Part shown: positions 18,484-27,368 of the stretch, piece by piece
Position numbering within the stretch: the first letter of the stretch is position 1
Layout: the number at the start of each line of letters is the position of its first letter
Assembly (NCBI RefSeq): GCF_014217335.1
Contig: NZ_CP060092.1
Span: forward strand, 141,501-205,500
Length of the DNA: 64,000 nucleotides
Source: Teredinibacter purpureus
Lineage (GTDB): Bacteria > Pseudomonadota > Gammaproteobacteria > Pseudomonadales > Cellvibrionaceae
Direction of reading: 5' to 3'
Program-made: the position numbers and the translations under genes
The notes under the pieces: generated by a model
Database searches by the model: none
Told to the model about the DNA's origin: nothing
Seen by the model: only the letters and a program-made list of their open reading frames with translations

Positions 18484-19518
18484 ATGATCCACACCTCTAT
18501 TCCCAATACTGCCAGCCTTTGCGAGCGACTTTTGACACAAACACCGTTTGAAAATCTCAACCCTGATAAAGTGATAGATGCTATAGAAAGCCATGGGTAT
18601 TTGTCTGATTTACGGGTATTCCCGCTAAACAGCTATGAAAACCGCGTTTATCAATTTGGGGTTGAAGAAGGCGAGCCCATAATCGCGAAGTTCTACCGCC
18701 CCCAAAGATGGAGCGATGAACAAATTCAAGAAGAACACGCATTTTCTCTCGAGCTCGCCGAGATGGAAATCCCGATTGTGGCGCCCATAAAAAACGATAA
18801 AGGGATTAGCCTTTTTCATTTCGATGAACATCGGTTTTCTCTGTACCCTCGGCGCGGGGGGCATGCGCCCGATCTTGGCGACCTCGAAACGCTGTACCGT
18901 TTAGGCCAGCAGCTCGGCCGTTTACACGCTATTGGCAAGATTAAACCGTTTAAATATAGGCCTACGCTCGACCTACAAAGCTACGCGATTAACAGCCGCG
19001 ACTTTTTGATGAGCAATGACTTTATTCCGCAGACCCTCACCGAGGCCTATAGCACGCTAAGCCAACACTTGATTGACCGCATGCAGCAAGTTTTTTCAGA
19101 AACCCCCTACGAAACATTCCGGATTCATGGCGACTGTCACCCTGGCAACATCTTATTGCGGCCAGAATCTCTCTGGATAGTAGATTTGGATGATGCGCGT
19201 AACGGCCCTGCCATACAAGATATCTGGATGCTGCTATCAGGCGACTACCCTCAAAAATGCCAACAACTCGCAGAAGTCATTGAAGGTTATGAAGAGTTCT
19301 GCGAGTTTGATCGACGCGAAATCCCCTTAATTGAAACTCTCCGCACGTTGCGCTTGATGCACTATGCCGCGTGGCTAGCCCGCCGCTGGAGCGACCCCGC
19401 CTTTCCTCAAGCATTTCCTTGGTTTAACTCAGAACGTTATTGGTCTGAGCATATACTAGAGCTACGTGAACAAATGTCAGCGCTGGACGAGCCATCGTTA
19501 AGACTTTCCGACGTTTAG
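18484..19518 (+). CDS. srkA: Stress response kinase A
   Basis: SrkA (formerly YihE/RdoA) is a cytoplasmic Ser/Thr kinase with an aminoglycoside-phosphotransferase fold that protects cells from stress-induced death. The 344-aa length fits (E. coli protein is 328 aa). Motifs are VFPLNSYENRVYQFGVEEGE, IIAKFYRP (ATP-binding lysine), the catalytic loop FRIHGDCHPGNILL and the metal-binding IVDLDDARNGPAIQDIW. It lies 58 bases after the GGDEF-like gene and 22 bases before the MmcQ/YjbR gene, all on one strand, and may share a transcript with the latter. Confidence 0.92.
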   Translation: MIHTSIPNTASLCERLLTQTPFENLNPDKVIDAIESHGYLSDLRVFPLNSYENRVYQFGVEEGEPIIAKFYRPQRWSDEQIQEEHAFSLELAEMEIPIVAPIKNDKGISLFHFDEHRFSLYPRRGGHAPDLGDLETLYRLGQQLGRLHAIGKIKPFKYRPTLDLQSYAINSRDFLMSNDFIPQTLTEAYSTLSQHLIDRMQQVFSETPYETFRIHGDCHPGNILLRPESLWIVDLDDARNGPAIQDIWMLLSGDYPQKCQQLAEVIEGYEEFCEFDRREIPLIETLRTLRLMHYAAWLARRWSDPAFPQAFPWFNSERYWSEHILELREQMSALDEPSLRLSDV

Positions 19519-19540
19519 ACGCCTACAGATACCCAACAGC

Positions 19541-19936
19541 ATGACCGAAGCCGACGTTATACAGCATGCACTGAAACGCCCTGAAGCCATCGAAGATTAC
19601 CCCTTCGGCCCAGAGGCTCGCGTCTTTAAAGTGCGCGCGAAGATGTTTGGCTTAATTTCGTACTGCACGTGGCAACACCATAATGGCGTTGCCCGGCTCA
19701 ACCTAAAATGCGACCCTCAAGAAGCACTGATGTTACGCGATGTTTTTGACGCAGTATTGCCCGGCTACCACATGAACAAAACGCACTGGAACTCTGTGAT
19801 GCTCGATGGTTCAATCCCATCTGCTGAGATTGAACGAATGATCGATCGCTCCTACGGGCTGATTATTAAAGGGCTACGCAAACCTGAACGACACGCCATG
19901 GAAGTTCGCTGGGGCAAAGACGTACTGTTTCGATAA
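19541..19936 (+). CDS. MmcQ/YjbR family protein
   Basis: A single-domain 131-aa protein of the MmcQ/YjbR family, which has a CyaY-like fold. Typical features are YPFGPEARVFKVRAKMFGLI near the start, LNLKCDPQEALMLRD in the middle, and the family motif GYHMNKTHWNSVMLDGSIPS before a final helix. Some members bind DNA; the cellular role is not settled. No clear ribosome-binding site precedes the ATG, and the short gap to srkA suggests translation from a shared message. Confidence 0.9.
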   Translation: MTEADVIQHALKRPEAIEDYPFGPEARVFKVRAKMFGLISYCTWQHHNGVARLNLKCDPQEALMLRDVFDAVLPGYHMNKTHWNSVMLDGSIPSAEIERMIDRSYGLIIKGLRKPERHAMEVRWGKDVLFR

Positions 19937-20068
19937 TACCCACACACAAATAACGAACGCACTAGCATCTCTGCACTACACATTACAAACTACACCCAGA
20001 GCACAACCCCGTAATGGCAATACCACACCTTAAATGGTAAAGTTGCACCCCAATTTTGCTGGTGTTGA

Positions 20069-20094
20069 TTGTAAAACGGTAAAACTGTTTACAA
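20069..20094. promoter_or_regulatory. Inverted repeat upstream of gnd
   Basis: TTGTAAA, 12 bases, TTTACAA form a symmetric site 65 bases before the gnd ATG. The half-sites resemble BirA half-sites but spacing is too short for BirA. It could be an operator for a sugar-acid regulator; the protein is unknown. Confidence 0.5.
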
Positions 20095-20158
20095 ATCGGC
20101 AAGTTAATTGCTGTATCGGCTTCCATCTTCGCAAACCTCAGACTTACAGACTCATCCT

Positions 20159-21613
20159 ATGAAAGAACTCTCAGACATCGGCCTAGTCGGCCTCGCCGTT
20201 ATGGGCGAAAACCTGATTCTTAACATGGCGAACAAAGGTTTCACTGTTACCGCCTACAATCGCTCAACCGCAAAAGTCGATGCCTTTATGGCAGGCCGCG
20301 CCCAAGGCAAAAGCATTCGTGGCGCTCACTCTGTTGAAGAGCTAGTTCAATCTCTCGCCAAACCACGCAAAGTTATGCTGATGGTAAAAGCCGGTGCCCC
20401 AGTCGACGCCTTTATAGAACAATTACTGCCGTATTTAGACGCTGGCGATATTATTATTGATGGCGGCAATACCCACTTCCCCGACACCAATCGCCGCGTA
20501 GAGCTGTGCGAAAGCAAAGGTATATTATTTGTAGGAGCGGGCGTTTCCGGTGGCGAAGAAGGCGCGCTTACAGGCCCCTCTATTATGCCCGGCGGCTCGA
20601 ACGCAGCGTGGGAACACGTCAAGCCCATATTCCAAGGTATTTCTGCAAAAGTTGAAGATGGCACACCCTGCTGTGATTGGGTGGGTGACAACGGCGCAGG
20701 TCACTTCGTTAAAATGGTACACAACGGTATCGAATACGGTGACATGCAGCTTATTTGCGAAGCCTATCAAGTGATGAAAGATTTACTCGGTATGAGTGCC
20801 GACGACATGCACGAAGTCTTCGCTGAATGGAACGACGGCGAACTCGACAGCTACCTCACCGAAATTACTCGCGATATTCTTAAAGTCAAAGACGAAGACG
20901 GCGCTCCACTCGTCGACAAAATCCTAGATACCGCCGGCCAAAAAGGTACCGGCAAATGGACAGGCGTCGCCGCACTAGAAATGGGCGTACCTTTAACGCT
21001 TATCGGCGAAGCCGTATTCGCACGCTGCCTTTCGGCACAAAAAGAAGAGCGTGTTGCAGCCTCTAAAGTTATTTCTGGCCCAACGCCTAACTTTACTGGC
21101 GACAAAAAAGCCTTTATCGAAGACTTACGCAACGCCTTGTTCGCGGCAAAAATTGTTTCTTACGCACAAGGCTACGTACTGATGCGTGAAGCGGCTAAAG
21201 AATATAACTGGGAATTAAACAACGGCGGTATTGCATTAATGTGGCGCGGCGGCTGTATTATTCGTTCAGCCTTCTTAGGCAATATCAAAGAAGCCTTCGA
21301 CAACAATCCACAACTGGCTAACTTGTTGCTCGACCCTTACTTTCAGCAGCGCGTTGAAGCCGCCCAGCAAGGATGGCGTAACGTGGTCGCGGCGGCCACT
21401 ATCAACGGTATTCCAGCGCCTACATTAACCTCGGCGCTTAGCTATTTTGACGGTTATCGAACGGCCCGCTTGCCCGCTAATTTGCTGCAAGCGCAACGTG
21501 ACTTTTTCGGTGCTCACACGTACGAGCGCATCGATAAACCACGCGGTGAGTTCTTCCACACCAACTGGACCGGTCGCGGCGGCAATACCGCATCGTCTAC
21601 TTACAACGCTTAA
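20159..21613 (+). CDS. gnd: 6-phosphogluconate dehydrogenase, decarboxylating
   Basis: From the ATG at 20159 the protein has 484 residues, the length of long-form Gnd. It oxidises 6-phosphogluconate to ribulose 5-phosphate and carbon dioxide with NADP+. The Rossmann motif GLVGLAVMGENLILNMANKG opens the protein; IIDGGNTHFPDT, GVSGGEEGALTGPSIMPGG, the catalytic KMVHNGIEYGDMQLI (Lys and His-Asn-Gly), AGQKGTGKWT and FHTNWTGRGG follow. The frame extends upstream to 20108, but the ATG at 20159 fits the family start. It stands alone with a strong terminator. Confidence 0.97.
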   Translation: MKELSDIGLVGLAVMGENLILNMANKGFTVTAYNRSTAKVDAFMAGRAQGKSIRGAHSVEELVQSLAKPRKVMLMVKAGAPVDAFIEQLLPYLDAGDIIIDGGNTHFPDTNRRVELCESKGILFVGAGVSGGEEGALTGPSIMPGGSNAAWEHVKPIFQGISAKVEDGTPCCDWVGDNGAGHFVKMVHNGIEYGDMQLICEAYQVMKDLLGMSADDMHEVFAEWNDGELDSYLTEITRDILKVKDEDGAPLVDKILDTAGQKGTGKWTGVAALEMGVPLTLIGEAVFARCLSAQKEERVAASKVISGPTPNFTGDKKAFIEDLRNALFAAKIVSYAQGYVLMREAAKEYNWELNNGGIALMWRGGCIIRSAFLGNIKEAFDNNPQLANLLLDPYFQQRVEAAQQGWRNVVAAATINGIPAPTLTSALSYFDGYRTARLPANLLQAQRDFFGAHTYERIDKPRGEFFHTNWTGRGGNTASSTYNA

Positions 21614-21647
21614 GCCTTTAACCCATTCTGGGTATCGCCTTACTAAA

Positions 21648-21673
21648 AACCTGCACCCTCTCGGGTGCAGGTT
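21648..21673 (+). terminator. gnd terminator
   Basis: A perfect 11-bp stem, AACCTGCACCC / GGGTGCAGGTT, with a TCTC loop, 35 bases after the gnd stop codon. Confidence 0.85.
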
Positions 21674-21920
21674 ACTTAGAACACATCCTCTTCGTGCTTA
21701 CCCCCTCGCTACGCGCACAACATTTCTACAATGTCTTGACCCGCAGGTAAACAGTCGACCGACACATCACTTTTTTAAAAAAACATTCAAGCCAACTTAA
21801 CACGCGCAAGCGTTACAGAACTGTTAGTGGTAATTGAATAGACGCACAAAAAAACTATTTAACATTATTGTTTTCGTGCTTTTATGCATTGTTTAAACAT
21901 AAAAAAGGATTACTAGAACC

Positions 21921-22200
21921 TTATCGACCTAAGTAGCCCATCAACCATTCCATTGCTGGACGTTTCTGGCCGTTACCTTCAACAAGGCCAATAACATTTG
22001 GGTGCGCATAGAAAATAGGGGCATGGTTTGCATGTACTGCAACTGTGTTTGGTCATTAGTGGCTTCGATATCGTGTTCGGAGATATACAGCGGCAAACCC
22101 AATATTGGAATCAAGCCCAACTTGTCTTGAATTTCTTATGCTGTCAATTCCTGTGAATAGTACAAACTGTGCGACTGCAAACCAAGCGCATTAATAACCC
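21921..22200 (-). pseudogene. C-terminal remnant of a GH10 xylanase
   Basis: Reading the minus strand gives INALGLQSHSLYY, then TA-stop-EIQDKLGLIPILGLPLYISE, HDIEATNDQTQLQYMQT and PLF; after a frameshift it gives YAHPNVIGLVEGNGQKRPAME, WLMGYLGR and a stop. These match the last 100 or so residues of GH10 endo-xylanases: the Q-x-H motif, the nucleophile segment (IT/SExDI) and the closing RPAxxWL helix. One in-frame stop, one frameshift and loss of the LWGY residues show decay. The 5' three quarters of the gene are absent; the fragment begins directly after the truncated sensor gene. Confidence 0.75.
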
Positions 22201-22204
22201 TTCC

Positions 22205-22984
22205 TCATATCGAGGCTCCACCTGTGTCGAGAACTGAACCCGTATTGCGGCACAACACCCACAACCAATACCCTCCTCCAGCCAACACAATCACCATGAG
22301 CAAGAGCGCTACAGATGCATACCGCCAATTTCCGCCAAGCAAAACCAGATCAATAATATTAACGTTTGTCTCAATATCCACTGGCCCACGCCGCTCCCCC
22401 CCAAACGAAATCGCAAGAATTTGGTCCAGCTGAAAAGCCTGATTTGATAGCGGTATATTATTGGCATCATGCCACCAAACGGGTGTGCGCAAGTCACTCA
22501 AATTAATCTCAACACTTGTCCAGCGGTTGGAGCACGAAAACCAAGACGTCGACACACGGTAGGAATGGTAATCTTCGGGGAGGGTATGGTTAGGCTCGAA
22601 CAAACGGAGGTTAAACGACAACACATTCTCATGTGCGCACTTTACTTTAAACGCTACACGGGAGTATTCACTGAGGTCTAGCAACCGCTCCGCGCGCTCA
22701 AGCTTATCAAAGGCCATAATAAAATCTGCGTAGGGGTATTGCCCACTAGAGCTAAGCGTATAGGTAAAATCCAAGCCATAAGTGGCTTCGCCAACAGCAA
22801 TAACAGAAGCCCCTCCGTCACGCTGATCGTTATGGATAACCGCGTCCCATGACGCAAAGCTATGCGGTGCAGGCAAAAGTGGCCCTCGCACTTCAGCAAA
22901 CACCCAATACATGTAGCCTAAGAGCACCTCTAACGCTATTAGGCCTACCAAAACCCCACGGGTTTTTCGATGTTTACCGAGCAT
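22205..22984 (-). CDS. Membrane protein with periplasmic carbohydrate-binding-like domain, probably truncated
   Basis: The 259-aa product has an N-terminal membrane segment (GVLVGLIALEVLLGYMYWVF), a periplasmic beta-sandwich of about 170 residues (YSRVAFKVKCAHENVLSFNL, WTSVEINLSDL, DQILAISFGGERRGPVDIET) and a second membrane helix (YASVALLLMVIVLAGGGYWLW). It then ends within 20 residues (VLDTGGASI). The domain resembles CIA30/CBM-like galactose-binding domains found outside the membrane in sensor-type regulators of polysaccharide degraders. A cytoplasmic output domain (HTH, kinase or cyclase) would be expected after the second helix but is missing, and the next bases are the GH10 remnant. I infer that a deletion fused the two. 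Confidence 0.6.
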   Translation of the reverse strand: MLGKHRKTRGVLVGLIALEVLLGYMYWVFAEVRGPLLPAPHSFASWDAVIHNDQRDGGASVIAVGEATYGLDFTYTLSSSGQYPYADFIMAFDKLERAERLLDLSEYSRVAFKVKCAHENVLSFNLRLFEPNHTLPEDYHSYRVSTSWFSCSNRWTSVEINLSDLRTPVWWHDANNIPLSNQAFQLDQILAISFGGERRGPVDIETNVNIIDLVLLGGNWRYASVALLLMVIVLAGGGYWLWVLCRNTGSVLDTGGASI

Positions 22985-23279
22985 TTATGCGCCTTTTCAA
23001 AACATTACTCCAAAATCAAACCGGCCTTCATTCGCGAGCCCAACCACAAGACCTGCCCTTTCAAACCTCTTTAACAAATCTTTCCTGACGAAATATCATA
23101 CAACGATTCATGCGCCATCGACAAACTCACCCTCACAAATAAACCTACGCCCGCGCGCGCCCAAGAGCCAAACCCGGAATTCGCTAAGTTCACGCTTGGA
23201 TAAAACCCGCTCAAGGCATGACAGCCCTCACGCAATTCTGGCACAATCTTTCCCGCACCCACTAACCTCAGAGTTATCC

Positions 23280-23879
23280 ATGCAACTGTACTACAGCGCC
23301 ACATCCCCTTTCGCCCGTAAGGTCAACATGATGCTCCACTACACGGGCCAAATCGAAAACACCGAATTGGTGCTCACCAATTTTGAGAGCGACGAACTGC
23401 GACGGCTCAACCCGTTAGGTAAAATTCCCGCCCTAGTCGACGGCAAAACCACCTTGGCTGATAGCCCCATCATTTGTGAATATCTTGACGAGCACTATGA
23501 ACAAGCCGGTAATCGTAGCGTTTTTCACTGTGGTCGCAGCTCCTACTATGCCGTGCAATCAGCACACGCCCTTGCCGACGGTTTAGTGCAAGCCGCCGTG
23601 AATATCGTATTTGAAAATAAACGTACAACCGAACCCTCCCAATACTGGATTAATCGCTGGCAATTAGCCGTAGAAACCGCCGTTAAGAATGTCGATTTAA
23701 AAACCATTGGTAGCGCAAGCGATGTCAATATTGCGACCATTGCGACCATTGCCGCCTTAGGCTATTTGGATTTCCGGCTCGATCATTACTTATGGCGACA
23801 GTGGAATACCCCATTAGCGAACTGGTTCGACTCCTTAAAAAGTGAACCCTGGGTAACGGCCACAACCCCCCACCAATAA
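23280..23879 (+). CDS. Glutathione S-transferase family protein
   Basis: From the ATG at 23280 the protein is 199 aa. The N-terminal thioredoxin-like domain reads MQLYYSATSPFARKVNMML, with the Ser/Arg of the SPFARKV glutathione site, then LNPLGKIPALVDG and the ADSPIICEYLDEHY motif that contacts glutathione. An all-helical C-terminal domain follows. It is a cytosolic detoxification or maintenance enzyme of unknown substrate. A longer frame from 23196 has no support. Upstream 295 bases separate it from the divergent sensor gene, with no obvious feature. Confidence 0.9.
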   Translation: MQLYYSATSPFARKVNMMLHYTGQIENTELVLTNFESDELRRLNPLGKIPALVDGKTTLADSPIICEYLDEHYEQAGNRSVFHCGRSSYYAVQSAHALADGLVQAAVNIVFENKRTTEPSQYWINRWQLAVETAVKNVDLKTIGSASDVNIATIATIAALGYLDFRLDHYLWRQWNTPLANWFDSLKSEPWVTATTPHQ

Positions 23880-23964
23880 AGGCTTTAACACAAAACGCCA
23901 GAACTGAACGGCCCAGCTATACTGAGTAAACATAGCCAATTACCGTTTAAGAGTCGCCCGCCTA

Positions 23965-25134
23965 ATGCTCAGCCAATATCTAAAACAGCTTTTTTCCGAC
24001 GACAGCGCTTCCGAAAATCAAACCACCGAAATCGAAGCGCTGCATAAAAAAGTCGCCCGGTTAGAGGCCGAATTAAACCTTGCGCAAAAAATTAAAACCG
24101 TCGCCGACCTTCAACGCAACAATCTCGAAAAAGCCATGGAGGAGCAAGAAGCGCTGCAAAAGCTGTGGATGTCAACGGCAACCACCATTTCCGATATTCG
24201 CGGCACCATGGCCGCAGCGGCTTCAGAGGCCCATGAGCACAAAGAAAAACTCACCGAATCGTCTATTAATTACCATCAAGTCAAAAATATTATTAGCGCT
24301 ATCGCCACAGCATTAGGCGAAATGGATATCAAAACCAAGCGTGTTGCCAGCGGCGTAACCGAACTAGCGACCATTGGTGCCGAGATAGAAACCTTTGTGT
24401 CTCAAATTAAATCTATTTCCGATCAAACTAACTTACTGGCTCTTAACGCCGCCATCGAAGCCGCCCGCGCAGGAGAGCAAGGCAGGGGCTTTGCCGTAGT
24501 CGCCGACGAAGTAAGAGCGCTCGCCAGTAAATCGGCACAAGCCTCACAAGAAATCACCCGGCTAGTGTCTACAATTACCGACAAAACTGCCGATGTTTCG
24601 TCCTGTATTGATGAATCTGCAACCACCAGTAACGCGCTATCGTCCTCCACCAATGAAGTGGCCAGTATCGTTGATGATTTTATCGGCCTAGCTAATACTA
24701 TGGCGCTGTCAATTTCTGTCTCGGCGGATAAAAGCTTTATTCAAACGGTAAAACTTGACCACGTTGTGTGGAAAACCGATGTCTATTGCCGATTTTGGTC
24801 AAATGATTCAAGCACCATCAACGACTTAACCGACCACAATCACTGCCGCTTAGGTAAATGGTATTACCAAGGTGAAGGCGCAAATCGCTATAGCCGTTTG
24901 CACTCATTTAAGGCCATAGAAGAACCCCACACGCTAGTCCACCAATACGGCATTACGGCCCTCCAATACACGCACGATAACGATAACGTTACCGCGCTTA
25001 AAACGCTGGAAAAAATGGAATCTGCTAGCGAACAAGTACTGGGCTACCTAAACACGTTAGAGACCGATATTACCGCCCAACACCAACGAGATTTTTCCTC
25101 ATCGAACCAACCACAGGAAGTGGATTTATTTTAA
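23965..25134 (+). CDS. Cytoplasmic methyl-accepting chemotaxis protein with CZB domain
   Basis: The 389-aa protein lacks membrane segments, so it is a soluble chemoreceptor. Residues about 20-75 form a coiled coil ([20 protein letters not shown]). The MCP signalling region spans about 90-250 with the conserved hairpin tip [20 protein letters not shown] and the following [20 protein letters not shown]. The C-terminus (about 263-365) is a chemoreceptor zinc-binding CZB domain: [41 protein letters not shown], giving the His/Cys/His/His zinc set. CZB domains sense zinc or hypochlorous acid in characterised receptors. No pentapeptide tether for methylation enzymes is evident. Confidence 0.92.
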   Translation: MLSQYLKQLFSDDSASENQTTEIEALHKKVARLEAELNLAQKIKTVADLQRNNLEKAMEEQEALQKLWMSTATTISDIRGTMAAAASEAHEHKEKLTESSINYHQVKNIISAIATALGEMDIKTKRVASGVTELATIGAEIETFVSQIKSISDQTNLLALNAAIEAARAGEQGRGFAVVADEVRALASKSAQASQEITRLVSTITDKTADVSSCIDESATTSNALSSSTNEVASIVDDFIGLANTMALSISVSADKSFIQTVKLDHVVWKTDVYCRFWSNDSSTINDLTDHNHCRLGKWYYQGEGANRYSRLHSFKAIEEPHTLVHQYGITALQYTHDNDNVTALKTLEKMESASEQVLGYLNTLETDITAQHQRDFSSSNQPQEVDLF

Positions 25135-25229
25135 TATTTACCTACAACACCTTACCCATATTTCATTAGCCGCCATAACACTCGCAAACGCTTTCGTATT
25201 TGAGCGACACTTGTAATACACTCTGCCCC

Positions 25230-27233
25230 ATGAGCCGAATCCCCCAAAGTTTTATCGACGACCTTCTCAACCGCCTCGACATTGTTGAGGTTGTAGACCA
25301 CCGTGTAAAACTCAAAAAAACGGGTAAAAACTACGCCGCCTGCTGCCCCTTTCATGACGAAAAAACCCCGTCATTCAGCGTAAGCCCCGACAAACAGTTC
25401 TACTACTGTTTCGGTTGCGGCGCCTCCGGTAATGCCATCGGCTTTTTAATGGAATACGAGCGCCAAGGCTTTGTCGACGCGGTTGAAAATCTCGCCAAAA
25501 CGGCCGGCATGCAAGTGCCACGAGAAGAGACCACCGAAAGCCGAGAACAGCACTTCAAACAAAAAAACCTCTACACCATTCTCGAAAAAGCGAGTGATTT
25601 CTACCAAGCCCAACTCAAAGATAACCCTAAGCGTGACCCTGCGGTTCACTACCTACAAGACCGCGGCCTCAGTGGGGCCATCGCAAAACAGTTTGGCATG
25701 GGCTACGCGCCGCAAGGCTGGGATAACCTACTCATAAAATACGGCCTCACAGAAGAAGATATAGGCCTACTTGTAGACAGTGGCCTCGTCATACGCCGCG
25801 ACGATAACAACAAACTCTACGACCGGTTTCGCCACCGTATAATGTTTCCCATCCGCGATACCCGTGGCCGTGCCATAGGCTTTGGTGGGCGCGTACTCGA
25901 CGACAGCAAACCCAAATACCTTAATTCCCCCGAAACAGATGTGTTCCACAAAGGACGCGAACTTTACGGTTTGTACGAAGCTCGCCAGAACACCCGAAAC
26001 CTCGAACAACTGTTAGTAGTAGAAGGCTACATGGACGTCATTGCCCTCGCGCAATACGGCATAAACAATGCTGTCGCCACACTGGGCACCGCCTGTGGTG
26101 AAGATCACCTCAAATTAGCCTTTCGCTACGTTCACGAAGTTGTGTTTTGTTTTGATGGCGACAATGCCGGTCGCAGCGCGGCCAAACGCGCGCTACTCAA
26201 CTCTCTTACGAGCATGGAAGATGGTCGCCAAATAAAATTCCTGTTTTTAGCTGAAGGCCAAGACCCAGACACCTTAGTCAGGCAAATCGGGACTGAGCGA
26301 TTCCTAGAGCAAATTAAAACCGCCATCCCATTGGAAGACTTTTTGTTTGACGCAACCGCTGAAGGTATAGACATACACACCATGGACGGACGCGCACGTT
26401 TCAGCAAAGTGGCAGCACCATTACTGAACAAAATTCCCCTAGGTGTCTACCGTGAACTAATGTTCACCAATTTAGCGAAACGTACAGGGCTGAGCAGCGC
26501 CACAATCATGGAGCTAACGGCCGAAAAAGTGCAACTGGCGAATGTAGCTCCCACAGACACGCCCACCACTCTACCAAACGAACCCTCGCCGCCATCAACC
26601 AGCGAACAACCACCCGCAAACGACACTTACGCGAATAATGAATTGCACCCTGGCCTGCCACCGGCCGAACCCGAAGTAGACTATGAAGCCGAATACGGCA
26701 GCTTATTCCAAGGCGAAACTCCCGCAGTAGGCCACCCACCCAGCGGCCCCTTCCGTAAAAAAACGAACATCACGCTCAACCCCGTTACGGCCGCAACCCT
26801 ACTACTGCTGGATAACCCACCGCTACTCCAGCAACTGACCGAAGAACAACAACTCACAACCCAGCCAACAGACGATGTAGAGTTGCGCCGCCTATTCAAC
26901 CTCATCGAATACCTACACACGCGCCCCAACAGCAACTTCAATACCTTGCTGGGTTTTTGGGGTGGCGCCTACGGCATAGACGCACAACAAGAACTCGCCC
27001 AAATGCTGGCAACACATGAATTAACCCGCAACACCTCCTTGGCAACGTTCGAATCAACTAAGGTGCTTTGCCACGCTTTCGACAAAATCCGACACCAATA
27101 CTCCACCCAAGACCTCAATCGAGAACTTGCCGAACTGAAAACGAAAGGCTTAAAAAACTTAACGGCCGACGAAAAAGATCGATTCAGGGCTCTCATACAG
27201 TCCTATAGACCCAAAACAAGTACCGATTCTTGA
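25230..27233 (+). CDS. dnaG: DNA primase
   Basis: DnaG synthesises RNA primers at the replication fork. The 667-aa protein from the ATG at 25230 begins MSRIPQSFIDDLLNRLDIVE. The zinc-binding domain (CPFHDEKTPSFSVSP, YYCFGCGASGNAIGFLM) is at about 40-75. The RNA-polymerase core contains FGGRVL and PKYLNSPET, then the TOPRIM motifs LLVVEGYMDVIAL and FDGDNAGRSAAKRAL. A Pro/Thr/Glu-rich linker (about 440-500) precedes the DnaB-helicase-binding C-terminal domain. rpoD follows, as in the macromolecular synthesis operon, but rpsU is not immediately upstream and a promoter lies between dnaG and rpoD. Confidence 0.97.
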   Translation: MSRIPQSFIDDLLNRLDIVEVVDHRVKLKKTGKNYAACCPFHDEKTPSFSVSPDKQFYYCFGCGASGNAIGFLMEYERQGFVDAVENLAKTAGMQVPREETTESREQHFKQKNLYTILEKASDFYQAQLKDNPKRDPAVHYLQDRGLSGAIAKQFGMGYAPQGWDNLLIKYGLTEEDIGLLVDSGLVIRRDDNNKLYDRFRHRIMFPIRDTRGRAIGFGGRVLDDSKPKYLNSPETDVFHKGRELYGLYEARQNTRNLEQLLVVEGYMDVIALAQYGINNAVATLGTACGEDHLKLAFRYVHEVVFCFDGDNAGRSAAKRALLNSLTSMEDGRQIKFLFLAEGQDPDTLVRQIGTERFLEQIKTAIPLEDFLFDATAEGIDIHTMDGRARFSKVAAPLLNKIPLGVYRELMFTNLAKRTGLSSATIMELTAEKVQLANVAPTDTPTTLPNEPSPPSTSEQPPANDTYANNELHPGLPPAEPEVDYEAEYGSLFQGETPAVGHPPSGPFRKKTNITLNPVTAATLLLLDNPPLLQQLTEEQQLTTQPTDDVELRRLFNLIEYLHTRPNSNFNTLLGFWGGAYGIDAQQELAQMLATHELTRNTSLATFESTKVLCHAFDKIRHQYSTQDLNRELAELKTKGLKNLTADEKDRFRALIQSYRPKTSTDS

Positions 27234-27292
27234 TCTTAATCTCAGCTATGCTCAATTTGTCGTACTGATTACAACCGAAATCGTTGATATTC

Positions 27293-27321
27293 TAGATAGC
27301 AACCCCATATACCGGTATAAT
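27293..27321 (+). promoter_or_regulatory. Candidate rpoD promoter
   Basis: TAGATA, a 17-base spacer, then a perfect TATAAT -10 box, 48 bases before the rpoD ATG. The -35 is weak but the spacing is ideal. Confidence 0.6.
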
Positions 27322-27368
27322 CGCCGACCCTCCAATATTCACACTTAATAGATGTCGCAGGAACCTTA

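Noticed and set aside
20069..20094. BirA operator upstream of gnd
   Set aside because: Half-sites are similar but the 12-base spacer is too short, and gnd is not a biotin gene.
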